Shown here: positions 9,601 to 17,597 of the stretch, piece by piece
How positions within the stretch are numbered: position 1 is the first letter of the stretch
How the letters are laid out: the number at the start of each line of letters is the position of its first letter
NCBI GenBank assembly: GCA_017479285.1
Contig: JAFVCL010000089.1
Coordinates: forward strand, 1 to 49,584
Length of the DNA: 49,584 nt
Direction of reading: 5' to 3'
DNA from: Lachnospiraceae bacterium
GTDB lineage: Bacteria; Bacillota; Clostridia; Lachnospirales; Lachnospiraceae
Position numbers and translations under genes: made by a program
The notes under the pieces: generated by a model
Databases searched by the model: none
Seen by the model: only the letters and a program-made list of their open reading frames with translations
What the model was told of the DNA's origin: nothing

Positions 9601-10036
9601 AGACATACATCGCCGCAAGATGCAGGAATATAAGATATACATTGCTCGGCTCCATCAAAAGAGCGATAAAGAAAATGACAGAAAAGCATATCTTTCCGCC
9701 GGTCTGCCCGTACAGGATAACAACCGAGGAAACCGGAATAAGATAAAGGGAAAAAAGGAGCATTGAAATATATGTCTCTATCTCCCCGGAGCCGAAGCAA
9801 AAATGGTACAAAAGTACGGACAGTGTGGAGGCTATGGCGATAACGATCCCCTCGATTATCCTGCCCCTTTTTTCTTCAAAGCTGAGCCCCTTCCAGCTGT
9901 ACTTTTCAACGATGTTTACGAACATCCACCTGTCACGGTTTATCCTCGCTCTTTTCCTCGCCAGCTTTTCGGTTCTTTTTTTTATCTTTTCTGCCTGCTT
10001 GTTTTTTAATTCTTCTAACTTTTTATTTTTTTCCAT
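6644..10036 (-). CDS. Membrane hybrid sensor histidine kinase with receiver and HPt domains
   Basis: About 1130 residues. After a basic N-terminus come five to six membrane helices (about 68-285), an extracellular stretch with a Gly/Ala/Glu/Asn low-complexity part (about 310-358), another membrane helix (about 406-430), a HAMP-like region and coiled coil (about 432-510), HisKA with H521 in SNVSHEIRTP, HATPase (NILNNAVKY, DTGIGI, GTGLGMSIV), a receiver with D821 in IIFMDQRMPEMDG, and an HPt domain with H1002 in KVHALKSSS (numbering from the TTG). This is a full internal phosphorelay. I prefer the ATG at 10036, preceded by GGGAACGGGAA; an in-frame TTG at 10057 would add seven residues. It heads the kinase, response regulator and secreted-protein set. 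Confidence 0.92.
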   Translation of the reverse strand: MEKNKKLEELKNKQAEKIKKRTEKLARKRARINRDRWMFVNIVEKYSWKGLSFEEKRGRIIEGIVIAIASTLSVLLYHFCFGSGEIETYISMLLFSLYLIPVSSVVILYGQTGGKICFSVIFFIALLMEPSNVYLIFLHLAAMYVFTYVVEHRHCEKPSSALICGIVTGLIISGVYYFVFVMIGQESFATTKVDSLLIHIASVAPQCVAICFLTFLLKKGIPDKVKLFFGVRTCGPLQKDELKRVRFLKGRAGVGDKVFTILLMEAIILGIAAAGFANSLIPGLTDVVNKAADAAAYESMIEDGGEGSTGANPGSEAEASAEDESNTGAASGDENDTGASAEGEGNTEAVPDAMKSLFRDEGAVNEIMGNLGFDRTFAVAQVEAQRNRFKYNEQGVAFDLKLFLMLVCAIHPIVFIANAFAQTVITSPIESMTDVMREFTDDPESRIVVGNKLGKLGIQSGDEIEELYASLYNTVGELNTYIDKMKEEQQLREDLRVAKAASEAKSNFLSNVSHEIRTPINAVLGLDEMILRESSEKAIKKYAVDIKNSGKTLLALINDLLDFSKIEAGKMEILPVEYELSSVVNDLINMVSAKAADKGLELKIDVAKDIPHVLYGDEIRVKQCILNILNNAVKYTPKGSVTMRLVSRYVSEDEIALKVNVIDTGIGIKEEDLSKLYSPFERIEESRNRTIEGTGLGMSIVKQLLDMMGSQLVVKSVYGEGSDFSFEIVQKVINKEPIGDFNETYEKSLESMSEYSVSFVAPEGHILVVDDTPMNLTVIKGLLKETLLRVDTATSGAQCLELVKKNNYDIIFMDQRMPEMDGTETLQHIKEMPAEENLSYGKPVICLTANVVSGARENFIKAGFTDYLGKPIDADKLEKMLAKYLPDSKLLSPESEEGRAAILENEKSATGVNEGTKGEAFADKEMASGKEPSEFEVFMRGAEGLDYDAGIANCMKEDILKEAVHDFYVSLKENPDLIENLWKSGDIRNYTIKVHALKSSSRLIGASELSAKAAFLESCGDKEDTEKIDELTPGLLDMYRGYKEILSPLYGEPADTEGGDNDDRELIDEDTLSQGYGALKEAVSAFDYDTADEIVGMLKNYRFPDAEKEKFERVCDLVTSLDRDEILQIL

Positions 10037-10124
10037 ATTCCCGTTCCCGTTATGCAAATCTTTTTAGCAAATCTGTTTCTTATAAAGAATCCTGTTTTCT
10101 CTTTTCGACACTCTTCAAAACAAT

Positions 10125-12143
10125 CTACTCCGACAGCTCCTCCCACTTCGCGTATAATTCATCAAGCACTCCCCCCGTCTTTTCTCTTTTACCGCTCAGC
10201 TCCTGCAAAAGAGCCACATTGCTTCCGTTTGCGGGGTCAGACAGCTGTGCATCTATTTCCTTTAATTCATCCTCGAGCTCCGCTATCCTCTCCTCACATT
10301 TCTTTAATGCATTCTCTTTCTTTCTTTGCTCTGCCGCCAGCGCCTTCTGGGCTTTCCAGTCCAAGGCGGAGCCCGCCCCGTCCTTTTCCGGTTCGTTACC
10401 ATTCAAAGACCCGCTGATATCCGTGGAAAGCTGTTCTCCCGTTTTGTTTTGAATACCGTTTCCGGCTCCGGGCGCATTGTCGCTTGTATAACCATTGGTT
10501 ACTCCGCTCCCGCCTCCGATCCCTGCCGCTTTCAGGTATGCCTCCCTTTTTTCGAGATAATACTCGTAATTACCCGGGAAATTGACAAATCTTCCCCCTG
10601 TAAGCTCAAGTATCCTGCCCGCGGTCTTGTTTATAAAATATCTGTCGTGGGAAACATAAAGAACCGTTCCCTCGTAGCTGTTTATGGCAGTCTCAAGTAT
10701 CTCCTTTGAACGGATGTCGAGGTGGTTTGTGGGCTCGTCGAGTATAAGGAAATTGCAGTCGCTCAGCATCAGCTTTGCCAGAGATAATCTGCCCCTTTCT
10801 CCGCCGCTTAAATCCCCCACCAGCTTAAATACATCATCACCCGTAAACAAAAATGCCGCAAGGGTGTTTCTTATCTCCGTTATGGTAAGGTAGGGATACT
10901 CGTCCGCGATTTCCTCGTAAAGGTTCTTCTCCGGGTGCAGTACATGGTGCTCCTGGTCGTAGTAGCCTATCTCCACATTTGTCCCCAGCGCAAAGCTTCC
11001 GGCATCCGCCCTTTCAAGTCCGTTTAATATCTTAAGCAGGGTAGTCTTTCCCGTGCCGTTGTTTCCGAGGATTGCCACATGCTCACCTCTTTTTATCTCA
11101 AAATCCACATCCTCAAAAAGCTTCAGGCTCCCATAGCTTTTGGCCAGGCCCTCCACCTTAAGAACATCGCTTCCACTTTGAAGATGGGGCGTAAGTACAA
11201 GCTTCATATCCGCGTTTACTGTCGCGGGCTTTTCAAGCCTCTCCACCTTATTAAGCATCTTTTCCCGGCTCTCGGCGCGCTTGATGGATTTCTCCCGGTT
11301 AAAGCTTTTAAGCTTTTCTATGACCGCCTCCTGGTGCTTTATGTCCCTTTGCTGGTTTAAATAAGCGTGAAGCTCTGCAATACGCCTCTGTTCCTTCTTG
11401 ACGGAATAGTCCGAGTAATTCCCCGAATATACGCTGCATTTTCCGTTCTCCAGCTCGATTATCTTTGTGGCGAGCCTGTCGAGGAAGAATCTGTCGTGGG
11501 ATACGACAAGGACAGCCTTTTTATAATTCTTAAGATAATTTTCCAGCCAGGCCACCGATTCAAGGTCAAGATGGTTTGTGGGCTCGTCGAGAATTATAAG
11601 GTCAGGGCTTTTAAGGAGCATCTTTCCCAGCGCCACTCTTGTCTTTTGTCCGCCGGATAAGGTGGAAATGCTTTTATTGTATTCCTCCTCCCCAAAGCCA
11701 AGGCCCTTAAGTACCCCGTAGAGCTCGGACTTATAGGTTTCCCCGCCGAGTATACTGTATGAATGGGACAGGGACTGGTGCTTTTCGAGAAGCTCGTTTA
11801 ACTCCTCTCCCCGGGCGCTGCTCATCTTTTCCTCTATCCCCCGGAGCCTCTCCTCCATTTTTATAAGATCGCTCTTTACCTCAAGAAGCTCCTCTAAGAT
11901 AGTATTGTCAGTGTTTACCGCGGCATCCTGAGCGAGATAACCGAGGCTCTTGTCCTTCTCGATTGCAACAAAGCCCTCATCGGGGGTAATCTCCCCGACA
12001 ACAGCCCTTAGGAGCGTGGTTTTTCCCGCTCCGTTAATTCCTACTATCGCCGCCTTCTCGCCGGCTTCTATATGAAAGCTTACAGAGTCCAAAACGACTC
12101 CGGTGACAAATTCCACCTTTATATTCTGACATGAAAGTAACAT
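10125..12143 (-). CDS. ABC-F family ATPase (ribosome-associated type)
   Basis: 672 residues with two nucleotide-binding domains and no membrane segment. The first domain has Walker A GINGAGKTT and signature LSGGQ; the second has GNNGTGKTT and LSGGE. Each has the Walker B-containing LILDEPTNHLD. A linker of about 80 residues between them (RIAELHAYLNQQ onward) is the ABC-F P-site tRNA interaction motif region. A Gly/Asn/Ser-rich spacer then leads to a C-terminal coiled coil (about 595-670) like that of YdiF/Uup proteins. Members act on ribosomes in translation rescue or antibiotic protection, not in transport. The resistance subfamily cannot be told from sequence alone. The start follows TAGGA. 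Confidence 0.9.
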   Translation of the reverse strand: MLLSCQNIKVEFVTGVVLDSVSFHIEAGEKAAIVGINGAGKTTLLRAVVGEITPDEGFVAIEKDKSLGYLAQDAAVNTDNTILEELLEVKSDLIKMEERLRGIEEKMSSARGEELNELLEKHQSLSHSYSILGGETYKSELYGVLKGLGFGEEEYNKSISTLSGGQKTRVALGKMLLKSPDLIILDEPTNHLDLESVAWLENYLKNYKKAVLVVSHDRFFLDRLATKIIELENGKCSVYSGNYSDYSVKKEQRRIAELHAYLNQQRDIKHQEAVIEKLKSFNREKSIKRAESREKMLNKVERLEKPATVNADMKLVLTPHLQSGSDVLKVEGLAKSYGSLKLFEDVDFEIKRGEHVAILGNNGTGKTTLLKILNGLERADAGSFALGTNVEIGYYDQEHHVLHPEKNLYEEIADEYPYLTITEIRNTLAAFLFTGDDVFKLVGDLSGGERGRLSLAKLMLSDCNFLILDEPTNHLDIRSKEILETAINSYEGTVLYVSHDRYFINKTAGRILELTGGRFVNFPGNYEYYLEKREAYLKAAGIGGGSGVTNGYTSDNAPGAGNGIQNKTGEQLSTDISGSLNGNEPEKDGAGSALDWKAQKALAAEQRKKENALKKCEERIAELEDELKEIDAQLSDPANGSNVALLQELSGKREKTGGVLDELYAKWEELSE

Positions 12144-12155
12144 GATTTTATTCCT

Positions 12156-12192
12156 AAAAATTAAAGTAAGCGAAATATGATATTCCGCTTAC
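12156..12192 (-). terminator. Terminator-like hairpin after icd
   Basis: GTAAGCG (12166-12172) pairs with CGCTTAC (12186-12192) with further partial pairing inside. On the minus strand the stem is followed by TTTAATTTTTA. It lies between icd and the ABC-F gene, just upstream of the latter's ribosome binding site. Confidence 0.6.
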
Positions 12193-12213
12193 CGTATATT
12201 TTCCCGAAAGGTA

Positions 12214-12259
12214 CGCAGGGCTCCGAAGCGGCCAAAATCCCCCTTCAAAAAGCCCTGCG
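12214..12259. other. 9-bp inverted repeat just after icd stop
   Basis: CGCAGGGCT (12214-12222) and AGCCCTGCG (12251-12259) are perfect inverted repeats with a 28-base loop. No T run follows on the minus strand, so it may stabilise or help end the icd transcript rather than terminate by itself. Confidence 0.45.
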
Positions 12260-12272
12260 CATCTTTTATTTT

Positions 12273-13481
12273 TTATAAAAGACTGTCGAGAGTCTCTCTT
12301 ATTGCCTGTATAAATTCAAGGCTGTTTAAAATGACGGGATTCTCACAGGTTGAAATAAGTGAGAGTGACTTGGTCATCTTCCCGTCCTCGATAGTCTTGA
12401 TGCAGGCCTTTTCAAGCTTGTCCGCAAAAGCCGCGAGCTCCGGTATTTCGTCAAGCTCTCCTCTTTTTCTTAAAGCTCCTGTCCACGCGAATATGGTTGC
12501 GATGGAGTTTGTGGAGGTTTCCTCGCCCTTTAAGTATTTATAATAATGGCGCTGTACGGTTCCGTGTGCGGCCTCGTATTCATATACGCCCTGTGGGCTT
12601 ACAAGGACGGAAGTCATCATTGAAAGGTCGCCGTATGCGGTTGCAACCATATCGCTCATTACATCTCCGTCATAGTTCTTGCAAGCCCATATAAATCCAC
12701 CCTCCGAGCGGATGACTCTCGCAACGGCGTCATCAATAAGAGTATAGAAATACTCGATTCCCAGCTCGTCGAATTTAGCCTTATACTCCTTATCGAATAT
12801 CTCCTGGAAAATATCCTTGAAGTTGTGGTCATATTTCTTTGAGATGGTATCCTTTGTCGCAAACCAGAGATCCTGCTTTGTGTCGATAGCGTAATTAAAG
12901 CAGCATCTTGCGAAGCTTTCGATGGATTTGTCGGTGTTGTGGATTCCCTGAAGGATTCCGGGTCCCTTGAATTCGTGGATGGTCTCTCTTATCTCCGTAC
13001 CGTCCTCAGCGGTATAAACAAGCTCTGCTTTTCCGGGACCGGGAACCTTTATCTCCACATTCTTGTATACATCTCCGTAGGCATGACGCGCGAGAGTTAT
13101 GGGCTTTGTCCAGTTGGATACATAAGGGACGATACCCTTTACAAGGATGGGCGCACGGAAAACAGTTCCGTCAAGGATACTTCTTATTGTACCGTTGGGA
13201 CTCTTCCACATCTCCTTAAGGTTGTACTCGGTCATTCTTGCCGCATTGGGTGTTATCGTAGCGCATTTAACCGCTACACCGTACTTTAATGTGGCATTGG
13301 CGGAGTCCACGGTAACCTGGTCATTTGTCTCGTTTCTGTGCTCAAGCCCGAGATCATAATACTCGGTCTTAAGGTCGATATACGGAAGCAGGAGTTCGTC
13401 CTTTATCATCTTCCACAGTATTCTTGTCATCTCATCCCCGTCCATCTCTACCAGGGGAGTCTTCATCTGAATCTTTGCCAT
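12273..13481 (-). CDS. icd: NADP-dependent isocitrate dehydrogenase (eukaryotic-like homodimeric type)
   Basis: Oxidative decarboxylation of isocitrate to 2-oxoglutarate, giving NADPH and the carbon skeleton for glutamate. The 402-residue length and the segments [49 protein letters not shown] and [13 protein letters not shown] place it in the NADP-IDH group shared with eukaryotic cytosolic/mitochondrial enzymes rather than the E. coli type. The tyrosine/lysine pair used in catalysis appears intact. The gene starts 24 bases after the GntR regulator gene ends and has AAAGGA upstream, so the two form an operon. A hairpin region follows the stop. Confidence 0.95.
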   Translation of the reverse strand: MAKIQMKTPLVEMDGDEMTRILWKMIKDELLLPYIDLKTEYYDLGLEHRNETNDQVTVDSANATLKYGVAVKCATITPNAARMTEYNLKEMWKSPNGTIRSILDGTVFRAPILVKGIVPYVSNWTKPITLARHAYGDVYKNVEIKVPGPGKAELVYTAEDGTEIRETIHEFKGPGILQGIHNTDKSIESFARCCFNYAIDTKQDLWFATKDTISKKYDHNFKDIFQEIFDKEYKAKFDELGIEYFYTLIDDAVARVIRSEGGFIWACKNYDGDVMSDMVATAYGDLSMMTSVLVSPQGVYEYEAAHGTVQRHYYKYLKGEETSTNSIATIFAWTGALRKRGELDEIPELAAFADKLEKACIKTIEDGKMTKSLSLISTCENPVILNSLEFIQAIRETLDSLL

Positions 13482-13505
13482 CTTAAATTAAATCCTTTCT
13501 TACTT

Positions 13506-14174
13506 TTACGCAAACCCGTTTTTAACAAGGTTCTCATACGCATTAATAATGTGCTCGTGGGCAAGCCTCTCCGCAAGCTCCTCATCCTTGGCTTTGATTG
13601 CCTGCATGATACCCTCGTGTTCGAGATTCGACTGGGGACCTCTTGCACTCGAAAGCGTCTTCTTTCTAACCCGGATAACATACTGGTGGAAGTCCTTAAG
13701 CTGGTGCTCAAGCATCTTGCTTCCGCTGGCCTCGTACATTATCTCATGAAAACGGTTGTCAAGCTCCGCAAGCTGCTCCAAATGCCCCTTCTCGGCATGG
13801 AACTTTCCGAGATAGACATTCTCCTCCATCTCCTCAAGCTGCTCTTCGGTAATATGCTCCGTGGCCCATCTTGCGGCAAGCCCTTCGAGACGCGACCGTA
13901 TCATATAAATATCCTTCACATCCTTTTCGGATATTCCTGTTACATAAGCCCCCTTGTTGGGTATTATCCTTATGAGTCCCTCCAGTTCCAGCTGTCTGAA
14001 GGCTTCCCTTACAGGAGTCCTGCTGACCCCCAGCTCCTCCCCTATGGCAACCTCCCTGAGTTCCTCGTTTTCCTCGTATTTTCCGCTTAGGATATCCTCC
14101 CGTAGCTTTGAGAAAACACGCCCTCTTAAGGAATACTTATCGGTTACTTCTTTTTTAAGATCACTCTCTCCCAT
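13506..14174 (-). CDS. GntR-family regulator, FadR/FCD subfamily
   Basis: 222 residues. N-terminal winged helix-turn-helix (about 15-75) with REVAIGEELGVSRTPVREAF and LEGLIRIIPNKGAYV, the standard GntR signature. The C-terminal all-helical FCD domain (about 85-215) has the spaced Asp/His residues that bind a metal in this family (D in DNRFHEIM, H in LEHQ and HEGIMQAI, H in AHEHI). FCD ligands are usually small organic acids, and the co-transcribed icd makes citrate-cycle acids likely candidates (inference). Its own promoter has a perfect palindrome on the -10 box, suggesting autoregulation of the gntR-icd unit. Confidence 0.92.
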   Translation of the reverse strand: MGESDLKKEVTDKYSLRGRVFSKLREDILSGKYEENEELREVAIGEELGVSRTPVREAFRQLELEGLIRIIPNKGAYVTGISEKDVKDIYMIRSRLEGLAARWATEHITEEQLEEMEENVYLGKFHAEKGHLEQLAELDNRFHEIMYEASGSKMLEHQLKDFHQYVIRVRKKTLSSARGPQSNLEHEGIMQAIKAKDEELAERLAHEHIINAYENLVKNGFA

Positions 14175-14271
14175 TTTCTATATCCTTTTTCTGATCGCCG
14201 GTGTAAACAATAAACAGTATTCTGTATATGAATCTATAAATGAATCTGTATTTTGCCGGATACTATGTATG

Positions 14272-14300
14272 ATTGTATACAACGAAACATTTTTTGTCAA
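14272..14300 (-). promoter_or_regulatory. Near-consensus sigma-A promoter of gntR-icd
   Basis: Minus-strand -35 TTGACA (14295-14300), 17-base spacer, -10 TACAAT (14272-14277). Predicted start near 14265, giving a leader of about 90 bases before the regulator's ATG at 14174. Confidence 0.85.
14273..14282. promoter_or_regulatory. Palindromic operator TTGTATACAA over the -10 box
   Basis: A perfect 10-bp dyad that overlaps five bases of the -10 hexamer of the gntR-icd promoter. Its NGTATACN core is typical of operators bound by FadR/FCD-type GntR regulators. The neighbouring GntR protein is the obvious binder, blocking RNA polymerase (inference). Confidence 0.7.
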
Positions 14301-14308
14301 CATCTGCT

Positions 14309-14378
14309 TTCAGCGCTCTGCCAGCCCCTTTGTCCGGGCTCTGCATACATCAAATACATCAAATACAAAAGCGCTGAA
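14309..14378 (-). other. Structured 3' region of the surface-fibre operon
   Basis: TTCAGCGCT (14309-14317) and AGCGCTGAA (14370-14378) form a perfect 9-bp outer stem. Inside, AGCCC (14323-14327) and GGGCT (14336-14340) make a second hairpin, and 9-base direct repeats ATACATCAA occur at 14345-14362. It begins 13 bases after the class B sortase stop and ends just before the gntR -35 box. There is no T run, so it may block decay or pause transcription rather than be a standard terminator. Confidence 0.5.
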
Positions 14379-14390
14379 TCTTATTATTCG

Positions 14391-15167
14391 TTATTCGATG
14401 GGGACAAGCACCCCATGTACAACGCTCCTTGCATTTTCAAACAGGTACGCGCAGGTCGAAAGCAGAACATAATGTCCGTCCTCCGGAAGCTCAACCCGGG
14501 TCTGTATCTTCGATCTTTCTACAGCCCTCTCAAGATAATCATTCATCTCCTTGCAGGGCGTAAGTATCGCGTAATATGCATCCGATCCCGCCTTTGTGGT
14601 ATAGGCGCTGAAAAGCTGCAGCTCGTAATTTTTTTCCGGTGTAAGAATATACATTACCGGATGCGCCTCGTAGAAATCCTGCTCAAACCATTTTGAAAGA
14701 CAGGCAAACATGGAGCCGTCATGCATATTGTGTCCGTAGACGATTGTATTTGAATCCGCAAAGCCGTCTGAGTTGGCACATTCCACAAATATTGAGCCCG
14801 CTGTTATATACTCCCCGAGATAATTGTGACGAAGGTATTTATCGTTGTCCTCCGCCTTTAAGATCGGGTAATTGATAACGGTATCGGGACAATATATCCA
14901 GCCCATGATATCCGGATTTACCGCTCTTAAGGCCTCAAAATCCACCTCTATCGGAAGCTCTTTTTTACCGGATACTTCCTCTTTATTTTCAGCCTCGCTG
15001 CTTTGAGCCGGCTCCGGTTTATTAATGGTTACATATTCGGATACCGCCTCCCTGTAAAACTTCGCGTCCCTGCTGTATCCGTAGTAGGTATACCCGATAT
15101 AACCCACAGCTCCGATAAACACAACAAGGGCGATTATAAAGATAACTCTTCTGATTTTTCTGCCCAT
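14391..15167 (-). CDS. srtB: Class B sortase
   Basis: 258 residues, a cysteine transpeptidase that attaches surface proteins to the wall. A single N-terminal membrane helix (about 7-29) is followed by a linker and the sortase barrel. The catalytic triad is visible: H146 in IVYGHNMHDG, C239 in VLLSTCAYLFE, and R247 in NARSVVHG. The opening block NPDIMGWIYCPDTVINYPI and the long helix before the active site are class B traits. It is the last gene of the fibre operon, 41 bases after the SipW-like peptidase. Likely substrate in the operon: the membrane protein at 16814-17578, whose C-terminus has VVTGDETN. Confidence 0.92.
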   Translation of the reverse strand: MGRKIRRVIFIIALVVFIGAVGYIGYTYYGYSRDAKFYREAVSEYVTINKPEPAQSSEAENKEEVSGKKELPIEVDFEALRAVNPDIMGWIYCPDTVINYPILKAEDNDKYLRHNYLGEYITAGSIFVECANSDGFADSNTIVYGHNMHDGSMFACLSKWFEQDFYEAHPVMYILTPEKNYELQLFSAYTTKAGSDAYYAILTPCKEMNDYLERAVERSKIQTRVELPEDGHYVLLSTCAYLFENARSVVHGVLVPIE

Positions 15168-15208
15168 ATAAATTACTCTCTGTACATTTATAAATTACGC
15201 TCTATCTC

Positions 15209-15775
15209 CTACGGGTTACTTTCCGCATCCTTTAAAGACTTATCCTTCAGGGACGAGCCGATTATCATAAGAACAAAGCTTGCAACCAAAATTCCCATAA
15301 GATATATCTTTCCCTTAAGGCTTGTAAAAAATTCAAAAAAACCGCCCATATAAGGGATATGAAGACCGGCCTTTCCTATGACCGAGCCATATCTTACGGG
15401 AGTGGGGTCCTCCTGGGAATTTGCATCACCTTTGGTTATAAGCTCCTTTGCGTCTGTATCGTTTCTTACAACCCTGTGGGTCACAGTCATGCCGTTGTTG
15501 TTAAAAACTATGATATCCCCCTCCTCTAATCCGGAAGGCTCAACGGTCTTTGAGTATATTATGCTTCCCACCGGAAGCGCCGGCTCCATGCTCTCCGAGA
15601 CAACATTGTAGATTCTGTATCCAAGAAACCCCGGAATAGTAACGGGGATGCAGAGCAGGATAATCACAATAACTCCGATGGTCCCTATCACAGAACAAAA
15701 GGCGGAAAGGATCTTCCCGCCTTTGGCATCGGAACTTTTTTTAATATTATCAAAATCAGTTCCATTAGTCTTCAT
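15209..15775 (-). CDS. sipW: SipW-like (ER-type) signal peptidase I
   Basis: 188 residues. Two membrane helices (about 25-50 and 155-178) flank the catalytic part. The nucleophile is S62 in NVVSESMEPAL. Where bacterial enzymes have lysine, this one has H100 in MTVTHRVVR, the hallmark of the archaeal/ER-type enzymes and of Bacillus SipW. In Bacillus, SipW processes the amyloid-fibre proteins TasA and TapA. Two proteins in this operon (17598-18395 and 18395-18904) have SipW-type signal regions, so they are the likely clients. Its start overlaps the previous gene by 11 bases. Confidence 0.92.
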   Translation of the reverse strand: MKTNGTDFDNIKKSSDAKGGKILSAFCSVIGTIGVIVIILLCIPVTIPGFLGYRIYNVVSESMEPALPVGSIIYSKTVEPSGLEEGDIIVFNNNGMTVTHRVVRNDTDAKELITKGDANSQEDPTPVRYGSVIGKAGLHIPYMGGFFEFFTSLKGKIYLMGILVASFVLMIIGSSLKDKSLKDAESNP

Positions 15776-16814
15776 CTTTCTTTTTTATACTCCTTCTGAT
15801 GAATAAGAAGTAAGCTGCGACGCCGAGGATGGCGGCAAGTCCGCCTATGATCCCTGCCTTGGCTCCCACAGGGATGCTGGTAAAGAAGGCGGAAGGTGAT
15901 TCGGTGCTTATACCCATATCGTCAAGCAGCCCGCCGAAAATACCGTTGCCGTCAGAAAGGGCTGCCTCTTCATCTCGAATGTCGATGAGCTCAGCAGGAC
16001 CTGCAGGAGTCTGATCGCCCTCTATATCTGTGATATTTCCGTTTTCACCGTTTCCTTCATCTGCTCCGTTACCGCCGTTTCCACCGGCTCCGCCACCATT
16101 TCCGTTATCCCCACCGATACCCCCGTTACCGGGAATAACGATAACTCCGCCATAGCCTGTAGTGCCAAGGTCGGTGTACCCGGTATAGTAACCGGGAAGC
16201 TCGGAAAGCGGTGTATATACAAAACGGAAAACATTGTCCGCCGGGTCTTTGTAGAGCGTACCGGTAAGGTTGTAGGCCTGGGGAAGATAGCCGTCCATAT
16301 AGAGGAAGGCAACCACCGGCCTGTCGCCGACATTTCCGTAATGCGTCTCTGTCGGAGCAAGGGTATTGCCATGGTTGTCCACATACTCGATGGTGTATGC
16401 CACCGCGTCCGCAAGTAGCGCATAGCCCACAACATAGTCAATATCCTTGTTTACCTGGAAAGAATTTGTGGAGATGGTATTGTTATCCATACCGCTCTCC
16501 CTTATTCCCTTTACATAATATTTGCTGTCATTCGATATATCTACGCTTCCGAGGTCAAAGGTGATCCTTGAACCGTATTTTAACCCGGAAACCGTTATAA
16601 TATCGTTATCTTCGGAAACTGTAACATCGGGAGACGCAGCCACGCCGTTATCGGCATACACCGTAACCCCCGCCTTATTAAAGCTGCCCTGTGAACCGGC
16701 AAGAAAGCGTACCGTATAGGTATAATCCTCTGCCGCAAATCCGGGAAGAACTGTCCCGCCTATAAGCGCAGCCGAAGCAATAAAGCCTAAAAAAACTTTA
16801 AGAAATCCTTTCAT
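15765..16814 (-). CDS. Surface protein with MucBP-like region and C-terminal membrane anchor
   Basis: 349 residues. Sec signal peptide (1-28, ends GFAAED). Residues about 128-200 (YTIEYVDNHGNTLAPTETHY, GDRPVVAF, FRFVYTPL) resemble a MucBP/MBG-type beta domain. A Gly/Asn/Asp-rich linker (about 225-265) follows. The C-terminus is a membrane helix (about 315-339) and a basic tail RRSIKKKDED. No LPXTG or TG-type sorting motif is visible before that helix, so it may be only membrane-anchored. Its ATG overlaps the preceding stop (TGATG at 16814). Possible role: base or accessory subunit of the fibre, since it sits between the SipW-type clients and the SipW/SrtB enzymes. Confidence 0.75.
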   Translation of the reverse strand: MKGFLKVFLGFIASAALIGGTVLPGFAAEDYTYTVRFLAGSQGSFNKAGVTVYADNGVAASPDVTVSEDNDIITVSGLKYGSRITFDLGSVDISNDSKYYVKGIRESGMDNNTISTNSFQVNKDIDYVVGYALLADAVAYTIEYVDNHGNTLAPTETHYGNVGDRPVVAFLYMDGYLPQAYNLTGTLYKDPADNVFRFVYTPLSELPGYYTGYTDLGTTGYGGVIVIPGNGGIGGDNGNGGGAGGNGGNGADEGNGENGNITDIEGDQTPAGPAELIDIRDEEAALSDGNGIFGGLLDDMGISTESPSAFFTSIPVGAKAGIIGGLAAILGVAAYFLFIRRSIKKKDED

Positions 16815-17578
16815 CAGCCCTTGCCCCCTTCCTTACGCTTTCTTCTGTCAGCCACGCCGAATATCCCGAGGAATATAAGTACAGCTGCAGCGCCTGCCGC
16901 GATGAAGAAGAACGGCTTTAGATTTGTCTCGTCTCCGGTCACAACATATTCGGGATGGCGCTCGTTTCCGCCCTCATCGCCGTATTCTCCGGCGCTCCTT
17001 AACATGACCGCGAAATTCATCTGAAGGTCTGCCAGTGTATCCTGATAATCGTTTCCCTGGGTCTCGCCGTCAAGCTCGATCTTTAGGGTGATATGTCCTG
17101 TCTGTCCCTGCTCAAGAGTATCGAGGAAGAAGAAATCCTCAAGAGCGTCGGTAGCCTGATGGAGACCGATACCCGCATCGGATTCTCCCTCACCGCCGAT
17201 GGTCTCGCTGTCAAATATGATGGAGACGGTTCCGTCCGGAGAGGTGTAGGTCAAAAGGTAGGTATACGCACCCCCCATTGTCCCCTTATTGTTGCTTCTG
17301 TCCTCGAGTGAATACAGAACCTTGTTTGTCATATACCAGTCCGTGGTGGTTCCGTGCTGGTTTCCCAGCGTTACATTAAAGATAGCGGTATCCCCGGGCT
17401 GCATTCCCGAGATCGACTCCGTCATCTCCGAGGATCTGAAGGTACTTTCCATCTTCTCTTCCGGAGTAAAATATACATTCCAGTTATCACCACCGGTTAT
17501 GGTCTCTGCAAGGCATGAGGTGGACAGCCCAAGGACAAGCGCGAGAGAAAGCATTGCGCCAAGTAATTTCTTTTTCAT
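16814..17578 (-). CDS. Surface protein with TGD-type sorting signal, putative class B sortase substrate
   Basis: 254 residues. Sec signal peptide (1-24, ends STSCLAET). The central part (about 30-205) is a beta-rich domain with GMQPGDTAIFNVTLGN and GQTGHITLKIELDGET, resembling the ordered domains of TasA/camelysin-type proteins. Near the C-terminus HPEYVVTGDETNLKP is followed by a membrane helix (about 222-241) and a basic tail RRKRKEGGKG. The xxTGDxT motif in front of a helix and positive tail is a non-LPXTG sorting signal of the kind served by class B sortases (family-level inference). Overlaps the next gene by one base (TGATG). Confidence 0.75.
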   Translation of the reverse strand: MKKKLLGAMLSLALVLGLSTSCLAETITGGDNWNVYFTPEEKMESTFRSSEMTESISGMQPGDTAIFNVTLGNQHGTTTDWYMTNKVLYSLEDRSNNKGTMGGAYTYLLTYTSPDGTVSIIFDSETIGGEGESDAGIGLHQATDALEDFFFLDTLEQGQTGHITLKIELDGETQGNDYQDTLADLQMNFAVMLRSAGEYGDEGGNERHPEYVVTGDETNLKPFFFIAAGAAAVLIFLGIFGVADRRKRKEGGKG

Positions 17579-17597
17579 TTATCCAGCGCTCCTTTCC

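Noticed and set aside
10036..10057. TTG start for the large histidine kinase
   Set aside because: The ATG seven codons later has a better upstream GGGA-rich sequence and loses no conserved residue.
14345..14367. CRISPR-like or iteron character of the ATACATCAA repeats
   Set aside because: Only two and a half 9-base copies with no spacers; too little for an array.
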